Source: Noviherbaspirillum_A sp047237965 (GTDB lineage Bacteria; Pseudomonadota; Gammaproteobacteria; Burkholderiales; Burkholderiaceae_D). From it: DNA of 64,000 nucleotides. The first letter of the stretch is position 1; every line of letters starts with the position of its first letter. Location: NCBI RefSeq assembly GCF_047237965.1, contig NZ_JBDFLX010000001.1, forward strand, positions 3,968,001 through 4,032,000, read 5' to 3'. The notes below the pieces were generated by a model. That model was not told the DNA's origin. It made no database searches and worked only from the letters and a program-made list of their open reading frames with translations. Below are positions 17,881 to 25,640 of this stretch, one piece after another. The translations under genes and the position numbers were made by a program.

Positions 17881-19110
17881 ATGACAAAAACGGCATTTGA
17901 AAAGCAGTCGTCCCGACTAAAGGATCTGAAATGTCCAATTCATGGCATGCCTATGAAAAGGGATGAAGATAATCATGATCCTGATCGACCATTTGTGTTC
18001 CGATGTATTAACGCTAAGTGCGAAGTTAGAGGTGCAGCGAAGCAAGCAATTGGCCCAATTACCTTGGACGACGAATTTGCATATCTTGTTGATCCTTTTG
18101 TCGGTCAACTACCTTTGCAAACCCATAGCCAAGAAAGAGGACTACGTGCCGCCGATATCGCTTCTATAGCACTTTCAAAGATTGCATTTGTTCATCGTGT
18201 GGAAACTGGATCAGATATTGGAATAGATTTTATATGTGAACTCCGTGTCGATAGGAAGCCGACGGGAAAAATGTTTAATGTCCAGTGTAAGGCGCTACCT
18301 GTATCGTTCGATCCTGGAGAAACACTCCTTTCATTCCCAATTAAAGTCTCTACGGCAAGATATTGGCTGGAGCAAGTTAACCCAACAATTCTAATCGTTG
18401 CTGACGTGGATAGCGGCTCTCTTTATTGGCAAGATCCCGTAAAAATACTTGAAAATAGTAATAGAGAATGGAGAATCCAGGGTGAGGTGTCAATATCAGT
18501 GCCTAAAGCCAGTTCGTTTAACTGTTTTGAAGGACCACCTAAAGCTTTTGTCGACGTAGTAACACAAGGCATCGGGAGAGTTGGAAGGTCTCTACGCGAA
18601 CGGCTCTATACAGTAGAAAAGATTATAGATAACGAACTAGATACAGGTGTTAATCGAGAATCGAAGGACGTGGCGCAATTATTACTTCAAAGCGGCTCAC
18701 CGATTTCAGAAGCAATTAGTGTCATTAAAAACGTTACAGAGTTTCAGGGCGCAATTTTTTTGAAAATTGTATCAATGATAGCAGACATTTCCAGTACGGT
18801 AAGAAAGTTGCATGAGGATACTTTTAGAAAGCTGCACCGGGTAAGTGGGGGCAAGGGACCTTTTGAAAACGATCCAGTTTTTATAGAAGAACTCAATTTG
18901 TTGAATAGTGCGAGTGGGTATGCTGCGGCAGCAGACGTTTTTTCGAACACCGAGCAACTTAATGAAGCAATTGATTTGCTACATAAACTAGAATCGCTTC
19001 ATCGGTCTGCACTCGAACGTGAACTTCAATTTGAGAAGCGCATGGACAATTTAGCGGAGCTTCACGAGAGCGGAGGCGATTGTTCGTGGGTGTGGGACGA
19101 TGAGCTTTAG
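17881..19110 (+). CDS. DUF4365-type nuclease-like protein, 409 aa
   Basis: The first 45 residues hold four cysteines in two pairs (CPIHG and CINAKC), suggesting a small zinc-binding module. Residues 85-200 fit the DUF4365 domain, a predicted restriction-endonuclease fold: GSDIGIDFICEL with the acidic residue near 115, NVQCKAL near 134 supplying Q-x-K, then KVSTARYWLEQVNPTILIVADV and LYWQDPV. The remaining 200 residues are helical and charged, with no recognised domain. DUF4365 proteins are frequent in defence and mobile regions. The gene is AT-rich, stands alone on the plus strand and is followed by a strong hairpin shared with the convergent HTH gene. Confidence 0.75.
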   Translation: MTKTAFEKQSSRLKDLKCPIHGMPMKRDEDNHDPDRPFVFRCINAKCEVRGAAKQAIGPITLDDEFAYLVDPFVGQLPLQTHSQERGLRAADIASIALSKIAFVHRVETGSDIGIDFICELRVDRKPTGKMFNVQCKALPVSFDPGETLLSFPIKVSTARYWLEQVNPTILIVADVDSGSLYWQDPVKILENSNREWRIQGEVSISVPKASSFNCFEGPPKAFVDVVTQGIGRVGRSLRERLYTVEKIIDNELDTGVNRESKDVAQLLLQSGSPISEAISVIKNVTEFQGAIFLKIVSMIADISSTVRKLHEDTFRKLHRVSGGKGPFENDPVFIEELNLLNSASGYAAAADVFSNTEQLNEAIDLLHKLESLHRSALERELQFEKRMDNLAELHESGGDCSWVWDDEL

Positions 19111-19156
19111 GATTTGAAAGATTTCTCGACCCATCTCAGATCCATGGTAAAAAGTG

Positions 19157-19193
19157 AAGGCCGGGCGACCTCTTAACAAGGTGGCCCGGCCTT
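19157..19193. terminator. GC-rich hairpin between convergent genes
   Basis: AAGGCCGGGC (19157-19166) pairs perfectly with GCCCGGCCTT (19184-19193), and ACCT/AGGT extends the stem inward. It begins 46 bases after the stop of the DUF4365-type gene and faces a convergent gene. It lacks a long T-run, so it may act as a pause, a stability element or a bidirectional terminator. Confidence 0.5.
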
Positions 19194-19207
19194 CGGCCCG
19201 CCCCATT

Positions 19208-19370
19208 CCCGTATTTAGCTAAGCACTTTTCGACTACGGCCTGCTACGCCGCATTCTATCCGGCTGAGCCGGCAGGTGGTTAGCTACCAAGAGCCTTTCT
19301 CCTAATGCGTTGCAGAAGCAAAGGCTGATCCACAAGGCCTGGCAATAGCCGGAGAAAGTGAAAAGCTATT
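19208..19370. other. Structured intergenic segment, possible RNA
   Basis: Within the 319-base gap between convergent genes there are several closely packed inverted repeats: TGGT-TAGCT-ACCA (19277-19289), CTTTCTCC (19295-19302) pairing with GGAGAAAG (19351-19358), and nested GGCT/AGCC and AGGC/GCCT pairs between them. No protein can be read through it. This could be a small structured RNA or simply the 3' regions of the two genes. No reverse transcriptase is nearby, so a retron is not supported. Confidence 0.25.
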
Positions 19371-19429
19371 AATAGCTCGAATAAACGACCTTGGCGTGGC
19401 CGTAACGCTACAGGGTTGTAATAGTAAGA

Positions 19430-20116
19430 CTACCAACTTCTGCGGTGTTCTTCAACGCCATCGACGGGATAACCGTGTTCTAGAAGCGCTTTTCTCGAAA
19501 GCATTTGTAACATAATACGCTCGGCTGCCCGAATACTCGCTTCTTCCTGATCGGATGCCCACGCCATTGAATCAAAGTAAGTGAGCAGGTCGCCGCTGTT
19601 GAAGTGCCCAACAACCTTGGTAATGAAAATGTTCGTTTCTGGGAATTGCATTTGGTACTCGTCCTTGAGCATCCTTGCTTGCAGCAGACAACAGAAGTCA
19701 CCATTACCCAAGGCGTGCACTATCAACTTCCGTGTTGCCACCATTTTTCTTTCACGGGAGCGGCAGGAGCAGGCTGGCGACTCAACTTGACATTGGGTAC
19801 AGAAATCTTTGTTTCTGAATGGAAATGTGAAGATAACCTCACCTTCGACCTTAATGAGATGAGCTCGCATGCCGTCTGCAGGTTCCTTGATCAGGTCGTA
19901 ATAGACCCTGAATGTTTTTCTGCGTAGCCGCGGGCCGTATATCTCAAGAAGTTTGGTAAGCTGACTTTCCTTTGCTTGGGCGGCACCGGTTTTCCAACTA
20001 CTAACGACCGATTGTTGCGTTCGGCAGACGTCTGCAATTTCCTTTTGCGTCCATCCGTCGCGTAGAGCCATCCCGATTAGTTGTTTGGTGAACCGAAATT
20101 TCTTGATGCCGTCCAT
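19430..20116 (-). CDS. HTH protein with cysteine cluster, 228 aa
   Basis: The ATG at 20116 has GGAG five bases upstream. Residues about 8-60 (LIGMALRDGWTQKEIADVCRTQQSVVSSWKTGAAQ) form a Cro/XRE-type helix-turn-helix. Residues about 108-125 contain CTQCQVESPACSC, a probable zinc-binding cluster. The C-terminal half is alpha/beta with no motif that I recognise. It could be a regulator or the DNA-binding part of a defence module. It is convergent with the DUF4365-type gene. Confidence 0.7.
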   Translation of the reverse strand: MDGIKKFRFTKQLIGMALRDGWTQKEIADVCRTQQSVVSSWKTGAAQAKESQLTKLLEIYGPRLRRKTFRVYYDLIKEPADGMRAHLIKVEGEVIFTFPFRNKDFCTQCQVESPACSCRSRERKMVATRKLIVHALGNGDFCCLLQARMLKDEYQMQFPETNIFITKVVGHFNSGDLLTYFDSMAWASDQEEASIRAAERIMLQMLSRKALLEHGYPVDGVEEHRRSW

Positions 20117-20168
20117 ATTTCTCCAAAAAGGGCGTAACAAATACGCCCGTTTCCAATTAAAACACCTG

Positions 20169-20309
20169 CTATTTTTTCTTCACTTGCGCAGTTTTCTGGC
20201 CATGCTGCTGAATCTGCTTTCCACGGTTTCCTTGGTTCTTGTCCAGTGTCTTATTCGTACCTGGCGTACCTTTATTTTTGTTTTTGATATCGGCTTCATG
20301 ATTCGGCAT
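20169..20309 (-). CDS. Small hydrophilic Lys/Asn/Gln-rich protein, 46 aa
   Basis: An ATG at 20309, preceded by AAGAGAAG, opens a 46-codon frame that begins MPNHEADIKNKNKGTPGTNK and ends in three lysines. It is entirely hydrophilic and probably disordered. I recall small proteins with a similar DIKNKNKG...KNQGNRGKQ pattern in betaproteobacteria, but cannot confirm a family here. The good ribosome-binding site and biased composition argue that it is real. Confidence 0.5.
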   Translation of the reverse strand: MPNHEADIKNKNKGTPGTNKTLDKNQGNRGKQIQQHGQKTAQVKKK

Positions 20310-20734
20310 AGCGTCTTCTCTTGGTAGTGGTTAAGGAACCTAGATTTTGCCGAATCGCACCGAGACGGGCCATTGATATTTTGGCGATAAATTGATGATA
20401 ATCGTCGATATTTTGCGCCGGATTTGGAATTGCGTATTTCGTTGCCTGCAAGCGTCACCCTAATTCCGCTAAGGGGACACCTGTTGTCGAGGGGCGCATC
20501 ATCTATACCGTAACTGAACCACAGGGTTGGACTTGGGTTTATTGCAGGAGCATGCGCTAGTCCCGCTGGACGGATATAGTACACATCCGATTAGCACAGG
20601 GATTCGCTGCCGGATTGTCGGCCCACCCCGATACTGCGCAATGCATCCCTGACGGATCGCCGACCTTAAATGGCGCTATAGAACGATGTCGGAGCATGTT
20701 TGCCACTTCTATCTATAGAAATTAGTGCATGCTT
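20310..20734. other. Intergenic region with no recognised feature
   Basis: These 425 bases separate the small Lys-rich gene from the 93-aa gene. A long antisense frame crosses part of it but has an unnatural composition. I see no gene, repeat or RNA that I can support. Confidence 0.4.
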
Positions 20735-21016
20735 CTACGGATCAAGACTATTGCCGTCTTCTACAGCGTTTGGATAAATTTCAATTGCCATTCGATCTAC
20801 AAATGACGGCATGCCCGAGCTTGGTATTCCAAACAGGTTTTCAGCAATCGTCAGCGCTTTTGCCAATCCGTCACCGTAATTTTTGACCTGTAGAGCGGCC
20901 GTTTCGCGTGTCTGCACCCCAAGGGCTACATCGGTCTTCCGGCTTGTCACGTATTCATTGAAATCAGAAAAAATACGCAACGTAAGTAGCGACATCTCTT
21001 CCAAAGCGAATTTCAT
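20735..21016 (-). CDS. Hypothetical protein, 93 aa
   Basis: The frame MKFALEEMSLLTLRIFSDFNEYVTSRKTD... has a predicted N-terminal amphipathic helix and a mixed C-terminal half. There is no signal peptide or known motif. An Asp/Asn-rich end (AVEDGNSLDP) closes it. Its neighbours on the same strand are also unknown. Confidence 0.45.
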   Translation of the reverse strand: MKFALEEMSLLTLRIFSDFNEYVTSRKTDVALGVQTRETAALQVKNYGDGLAKALTIAENLFGIPSSGMPSFVDRMAIEIYPNAVEDGNSLDP

Positions 21017-21173
21017 GGCGAATTTTCCTATGCTTAGCTGGGGCTCTGCAAGCCCTCTCGGTTGAGATGATTGGCTGCTATCCTCTTACGAGCTCTAGAA
21101 GCTCGCGGGCATGAGCGCCTGCGTGGGGTAAACTGCTTCTTATTCAACTCTTCATCTTTGCGACTGTAATAGA

Positions 21174-21713
21174 TCAGGCCTGCGGCGCAGAGCCATAACT
21201 GTAGTTGGCAACGCGTTGAACGGAGTGGTAATCAGAAAATTGACGATATCTACTTCCGAGGGAAGATCGCAAATCGTCGAGCAGGCGTTTCGCAGTGTCT
21301 GGTGCCCACTCCCACAATGTGCGGGCTGCCTCGGTGCCCAGATAGTGATCGCTAAGGAAGGGTTCTAGTGCAGTGGCGGCTTCGGGACCATAGGCGCTGA
21401 AGAAACCAAGCGCCGGAAGGCCCGAGGAAGTATAGGGTAGGGTGTGCGCGCTCCCCGCGTTTCCCTTAGTTTTCCCTGCCTTGTATCCTAGTTTCCTGGG
21501 GATTTCAAAGCATCGTTTACGCGCAAAACCCTTGTGGTTCCTGCACCTCATGGAATTTGCAGGGACGCCTAACATTACTCTGCCATGTAGGTTTGTAACC
21601 CTTTGATTATCAATCCCCTTCAATCTATTTGAACGATCGAAAAGCCTTTTTAAATCAGTCATCTGGTTCGTACATGGCAGAGTAGTGCTCAATTGCCCAT
21701 TGAAAAATGGCAT
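21174..21713 (-). CDS. Doubtful or remnant hypothetical protein
   Basis: The last 90 residues (LPALGFFSAYGPEAATALEP onward, including TLWEWAPDTAKRLLDDL and YHSVQRVANYSYGS) have normal protein composition. The first half is Arg/Asn/Cys-rich and spans a perfect 14-base inverted repeat, so it is probably non-coding. The likely picture is a truncated gene whose real 5' end has been lost, or a shorter gene starting downstream. I recognise no family. Confidence 0.35.
   Translation of the reverse strand: MPFFNGQLSTTLPCTNQMTDLKRLFDRSNRLKGIDNQRVTNLHGRVMLGVPANSMRCRNHKGFARKRCFEIPRKLGYKAGKTKGNAGSAHTLPYTSSGLPALGFFSAYGPEAATALEPFLSDHYLGTEAARTLWEWAPDTAKRLLDDLRSSLGSRYRQFSDYHSVQRVANYSYGSAPQA
21576..21684. repeat. 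14-bp perfect inverted repeat
   Basis: TACTCTGCCATGTA (21576-21589) is exactly inverted at 21671-21684 with 81 bases between. The arms lie in the doubtful 5' half of the minus-strand frame at 21,174-21,713. They may be the ends of a very small inserted element or a folded transcript end. Confidence 0.5.
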
Positions 21714-21770
21714 TCAGCTTAAATGAATGGCATTAAGCGCAGTATCATTTTGTGTGCTATTAGGGAAGCC

Positions 21771-23327
21771 TTACGCTCCCATCCTTATTGAAGGGCGTAA
21801 GCCTAGTAATTCATCGATGCCCACAAACATATATTCAAGCTTAGTTTGCGGCCGAGGCACATCAGGCGGCAAGCTGTGAAAAAATTTTTTCTGTTCATCA
21901 GCTATATCTTCGAGTTTCCAATGGAAGGCCAGTAGATTGGCAGGCGCGACACGCTTGCATATACCGAAGATGAGCTCCTGCAAACAAGAACGCTTTAATG
22001 CCAAGCCTTCTTCGTAGGAAGCGATATCCTCTGCAAGAATTTTCCAACCTTTGTTTCCGTAAAATAACTGTCCATACATGCTTTTGATCAATTCTCGCGC
22101 ATGTGGTGCAAGGGCATGCAGACGACTTTCGACGCCTTTCCCGATATTTTGGGCTGGTATAACTTGGTAGACTGGATTGGTATCCCCCAAGAACTCCTTG
22201 TCCACCTTTGTTCCGTTGTAGAAGCATGCGATGAGCGCCAGTACGAACATGAACTTGTTTTCTGGTCTGCAGTGCTGGTGACGTGCTTCTCGAGCGCGCG
22301 TAAACAAGTAATGCTCATGCACCTCAGCCGCCTGATGCATTAGGACGCGCATATTATCCCCCTTCAATGGAGGACTGAAGCGCGGTTCGGCACTCAACTG
22401 ACCGTCTTCGCCGAACCATGCTGAAATCACCTCACCAATAGCCTTCTCATCCTGAAGGACCGGGATCTCGGTGATGTCGTTGCGATTAAGAGCTTCCAAT
22501 AGAAAACAGTTGATTTGGGCCGCCTCTTTTGCAAGCTCACCTATTCGGGCTTGCTCTAGCAATGCGCGGTTGGCAGTAATATTGCACAGCAACTCCACAG
22601 TCAGTTCACCCGCTAGTTTTTCTCGAGAACCGTGATTCAATGCCAAACTATTATCGGCAGATAGAACGTCTAGAATGACGAGCTCCGCACGAGCCTTGGA
22701 GAGCGCCTCCTCTGCCAGAAAGGGCATCCAGCTATACGGTGTCGACTCCGTCTCGGGGATCTGCTTCTTTTTACGGAGCGCGGTTTCGGCTATCGAGTAT
22801 TCTCTGAAGAAGAGATGCTCTAAAGCATAAATACAATGGGCAAACGCCACGTCTTCCAGCAGCGGATACGCATCCTTGTAGACGTCGATTTTGCTCCACT
22901 CAAGCATCGCCGCAAATTTTGTTCGCAAATCGGACGGTAGAATTTCTATTAAAACCGTATGCAGTGCCATACGATTCTCGATCTGATCCTGTGCCCGATC
23001 TTCTTTCTCATCCAAAGTGGTAGCGCTCAAGTACTTGAGCGAGGTCTCTTCGAATGGTTCGACAAAGAAAAAGCCTTTATGCTGTTTCCAGTGTGTAGTC
23101 GGTAACCGGGACAGCGTGTGAGCGCGCCATTTACGCGCTCTAACGCCGTATTGCATGACGCCGGATGAGAACGCATCCTGTAGATCGTGCCCTTCCTGCG
23201 CCTCGATAGTGCCTATGATGTCTTTTGCTTCTTGGGTGGAAATCGTCAGAATGTCGGCCAATGTGCTGGCAATGGCATCTCGGGTACGGCTGTCGACCTT
23301 CGATGCCGCAAGCTTGTTTTTCCGCAT
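21771..23327 (-). CDS. Hypothetical protein, 518 aa (second gene of a two-gene operon)
   Basis: A largely helical, soluble protein with a short basic N-terminus. It has no membrane segment, Walker motif or nuclease motif that I can identify. A His-rich stretch (VHEHYLFTRAREARHQHC) lies near residue 340. The start at 23327 is 24 bases after the stop of the 106-aa gene, so the two are co-transcribed. Codon use and composition are intermediate between island and core. I cannot assign a function. Confidence 0.65.
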   Translation of the reverse strand: MRKNKLAASKVDSRTRDAIASTLADILTISTQEAKDIIGTIEAQEGHDLQDAFSSGVMQYGVRARKWRAHTLSRLPTTHWKQHKGFFFVEPFEETSLKYLSATTLDEKEDRAQDQIENRMALHTVLIEILPSDLRTKFAAMLEWSKIDVYKDAYPLLEDVAFAHCIYALEHLFFREYSIAETALRKKKQIPETESTPYSWMPFLAEEALSKARAELVILDVLSADNSLALNHGSREKLAGELTVELLCNITANRALLEQARIGELAKEAAQINCFLLEALNRNDITEIPVLQDEKAIGEVISAWFGEDGQLSAEPRFSPPLKGDNMRVLMHQAAEVHEHYLFTRAREARHQHCRPENKFMFVLALIACFYNGTKVDKEFLGDTNPVYQVIPAQNIGKGVESRLHALAPHARELIKSMYGQLFYGNKGWKILAEDIASYEEGLALKRSCLQELIFGICKRVAPANLLAFHWKLEDIADEQKKFFHSLPPDVPRPQTKLEYMFVGIDELLGLRPSIRMGA

Positions 23328-23351
23328 GTGTCACTCGCGCAGTAAAGTAGA

Positions 23352-23672
23352 TCAGGCTGGCGCCAGACCGGGACTGTCCAAGCGCAGCGCTGACTTGCTT
23401 TTCTCTTTCGCTTCCCCCTTGAGGAGCTCATGGGCTAGCTTGTTGACTTGTTTGTTTTCTGCCAAAGCGCGCGCGTGTTTGAGTAGGGTATCGGCCATTG
23501 TCACCGCCTCCCACTCGTCCTTTGCGGCTTGTTGATTGAGCAGGATTGTGGCCACGGCACGCGAATGCTCGATAGGACCGAACTTGTTTATAGAAGTCAC
23601 CGCATGATACTGATCGTTTGCAGCGGTAAGCATCGAAGCGTATGGCGAGCCAAGGCCTTGTTTATAGGACAT
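23352..23672 (-). CDS. Hypothetical protein, 106 aa (first gene of a two-gene operon)
   Basis: The ATG at 23672 is preceded by AAGGAG six bases upstream, a very good site. The protein is helical (SMLTAANDQYHAVTSINKF..., ATILLNQQAAKDEWEAVTMA, LLKHARALAENKQVNKLAHELL) and soluble. It precedes the 518-aa gene, to which it is presumably functionally tied. Its promoter must lie in the 514-base gap to 24,187, which also holds repeat copy 3. Confidence 0.65.
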   Translation of the reverse strand: MSYKQGLGSPYASMLTAANDQYHAVTSINKFGPIEHSRAVATILLNQQAAKDEWEAVTMADTLLKHARALAENKQVNKLAHELLKGEAKEKSKSALRLDSPGLAPA

Positions 23673-23917
23673 GATGAACTCCTTCAGTGGTGAATAACGA
23701 AGCAAGGTCAGTATGTGCCAAAGCTGTATTTTTATCGACTTTGAAACTTATGATCCGTTGGCCAGGGGGGGGAGGGCAGTGATAGTGCTGTGATGGCACT
23801 TTTTTCCATGCAATCACCCAATGAAACAGTTCCATTAGATAATTTCTGAAAAGTCCTAAAGCGAAAAGGGACCAGTTGTAGGTGGGACGCATGGCGCTCA
23901 CGCCGCGCTGCAGGCAT

Positions 23918-23964
23918 GGTTGTGACTTTGCGAGATATAGATCCCTCTGGGAACACTTACAACC
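23918..23964 (+). repeat. Island palindromic repeat, copy 3
   Basis: GGTTGT (23918-23923) and ACAACC (23959-23964) are inverted arms around the shared core CTTTGCGAGATATAGATCCC. The copy lies in the 514-base gap between the divergent genes at 23,672 and 24,187. The rest of that gap includes a run of nine Gs near 23,765 and AT-rich promoter-like DNA, but no gene that I can support. Confidence 0.6.
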
Positions 23965-24186
23965 GAAGATTGATGACATGGTCTACGAGCGTCTGATAGT
24001 GGTCAATCTTCCAAAATGCAGGGGGGAATAGCAACGAAAAAAAGAAAAAGTAGCTACTTTATTTTTTTACAACGATTCGTAACGTGCTGATGTGCGGTGT
24101 GCGGGTCAGAGCACCGATGTCAAATTAAATCAGCTAAAATATTTCTTCCTATAAATGCATTATTCTTGCGGCGGCAGTGGAGGGGA

Positions 24187-25065
24187 ATGGAAGAGTTAAC
24201 GATCCGGGCAAGGAATCCCAAGCGGGAATTCGCACCCGGCGAATATGCGCAGATCGGCAGGAAATACGTCTATGCGCTGCAGGACCCGACGGACCAACGC
24301 ATTTTCTATGTCGGACAGGGCACCGGTAACCGGGTTTTCGAGCACCTGAAGCGCGCGGAGATCTTGCTGCAATCCCGCAAGCGGCTGAGTCCGAAATTCG
24401 AGGCGATTCACGCAGTATGGAAAAGGGATCAGGATGTATCCTTGGTCATCCTTGCTGGAGGACTGTCTGACGGTGAAGCCGATATCGTGGAATCGGCAAC
24501 GCTCGATGCGTTGAATCTGTCGGCCAACGGCGAACTTACGAACGCCATATCCGCGCCGCACTCGAGCATGGTCCGAGTCGAGGACTTGGCGGCATCGGCC
24601 TATCCCTATGTCAATCCAGACCGGCCATACCGGAAGGTTCTCGTATTTCCGGTGCCGAAGAAGCGGCATAACCCGGATATCTATGAACGATGCCGCCGGA
24701 AATGGAAGGTCGCGAAGAAGCACCGTGCTCTCGGCACAGATGCAACTGCTCCCTATGCGGTGGCAATCGATAGAGGTGTCTCAGTTGGCGCTTACCGGGT
24801 CACTTCCTGGAAAAGGCTGGAAGACAAAAAGTGGGAATTTGAGGGCGAGCCGTACGAGGCTCTGCGAAAGCTGAACTGGCGGGCCATCATTCAACCGGCA
24901 ATGGGCTACTGGCAGCGCGGGAATTATCTTGTGGTCGAATTCGATGGTGCCGGACACTTCCGCATCGTCCGGGGCAGCAAAGCGCGCTCATGGAAGGCTT
25001 GTGATGAACAGGCAGCCCAAGCCGAAATGGCAAAGCAAATGTGCCTGCAGGCTGAAATTGCATAG
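24187..25065 (+). CDS. LEM-3-like GIY-YIG nuclease family protein, 292 aa
   Basis: I take ATG 24187 as the start; GGAGGGGA lies directly before it, rather close. Residues 24-110 match the LEM-3-like GIY-YIG domain: KYVYALQDP, IFYVGQGTGNRVFEHL (Tyr and Arg of the active site) and a Glu in DIVESATLDALN. The C-terminal half (IYERCRRKWKVAKKHR...APYAVAIDRGVSVGAYRVTSW...) resembles the second domain seen in several phage and island members of this group. The gene is as GC-rich as the host core, unlike its island neighbours, so it was probably gained separately. A decayed partial copy lies at 17,102-17,226. The next gene follows after 51 bases on the same strand. Confidence 0.8.
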   Translation: MEELTIRARNPKREFAPGEYAQIGRKYVYALQDPTDQRIFYVGQGTGNRVFEHLKRAEILLQSRKRLSPKFEAIHAVWKRDQDVSLVILAGGLSDGEADIVESATLDALNLSANGELTNAISAPHSSMVRVEDLAASAYPYVNPDRPYRKVLVFPVPKKRHNPDIYERCRRKWKVAKKHRALGTDATAPYAVAIDRGVSVGAYRVTSWKRLEDKKWEFEGEPYEALRKLNWRAIIQPAMGYWQRGNYLVVEFDGAGHFRIVRGSKARSWKACDEQAAQAEMAKQMCLQAEIA

Positions 25066-25116
25066 CCGAAATAGTTCTTGTAATCTTGCCCCCTCTTTCA
25101 ACCTCTGACACCTGCC

Positions 25117-25434
25117 GTGACGCTCGAGGAAATCAAATACGCAATCATCAGCCACCGTAACGAGCTGCATGCGGAGTCGCTGCCCACTGAAGGCAAGGGC
25201 TATTCTTTCTGGCTTGGCGTTCCAGCGAATAGCAACAGGATCCTGCGCGTTTCGCAAGATGCGCCGACCGCACCGGTGAAGGTAAGGCTCGCTGTGGACA
25301 ACAGGCTGCGGATTGTGCAAAAGCGCAGGCCGCAATCGGAATTCATCTTTCAGGGCGACGTTACGGCATTGCTGGCCGAAGTGGACGCAGAGATCAATTC
25401 GTACCGTCTATATCTGCAGCCCCGTTCTAACTAA
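25117..25434 (+). CDS. Hypothetical protein, 105 aa
   Basis: A GTG start at 25117 opens this frame 51 bases after the GIY-YIG gene. The protein has a helix-rich N-terminus (TLEEIKYAIISHRNELHAE) and then beta strands (YSFWLGVP, VKVRLAVDNRLRIV). Its GC-rich composition matches that of the GIY-YIG gene, so the two probably arrived together. No family is recognised. Confidence 0.55.
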   Translation: MTLEEIKYAIISHRNELHAESLPTEGKGYSFWLGVPANSNRILRVSQDAPTAPVKVRLAVDNRLRIVQKRRPQSEFIFQGDVTALLAEVDAEINSYRLYLQPRSN

Positions 25435-25480
25435 ATCGCACCGGCGGCACGCGACCCGTCGCCGCAGTCATTGTTGAAAA

Positions 25481-25546
25481 AGCTATGACTCTGACGCGCT
25501 GATCGAAGAAATTGAAGTCCATGGTGCTGAAGCCGTCATCCCATGA
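25481..25546 (+). mobile_element. Short IS5-like transposase remnant
   Basis: Read from 25,481 the frame gives SYDSDALIEEIEVHGAEAVIP and then a stop. This is the characteristic YDSDAL...GAEAVIPP region of IS5-group transposases. Nothing else of the element is preserved. It lies just after the GC-rich GIY-YIG pair and may mark the right edge of that insertion. Confidence 0.65.
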
Positions 25547-25640
25547 CGTTGCCATCGTCTGCTTCCTCGGGCCTTGGGCCGAGTAGCCATATTTATGATG
25601 TGCGCCTTACGATAAGTTGATCAACAAAAGGTAAGATTAG

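Noticed and set aside
19208..19430. Retron-like non-coding RNA
   Set aside because: The stretch is structured, but no reverse transcriptase gene is present nearby.
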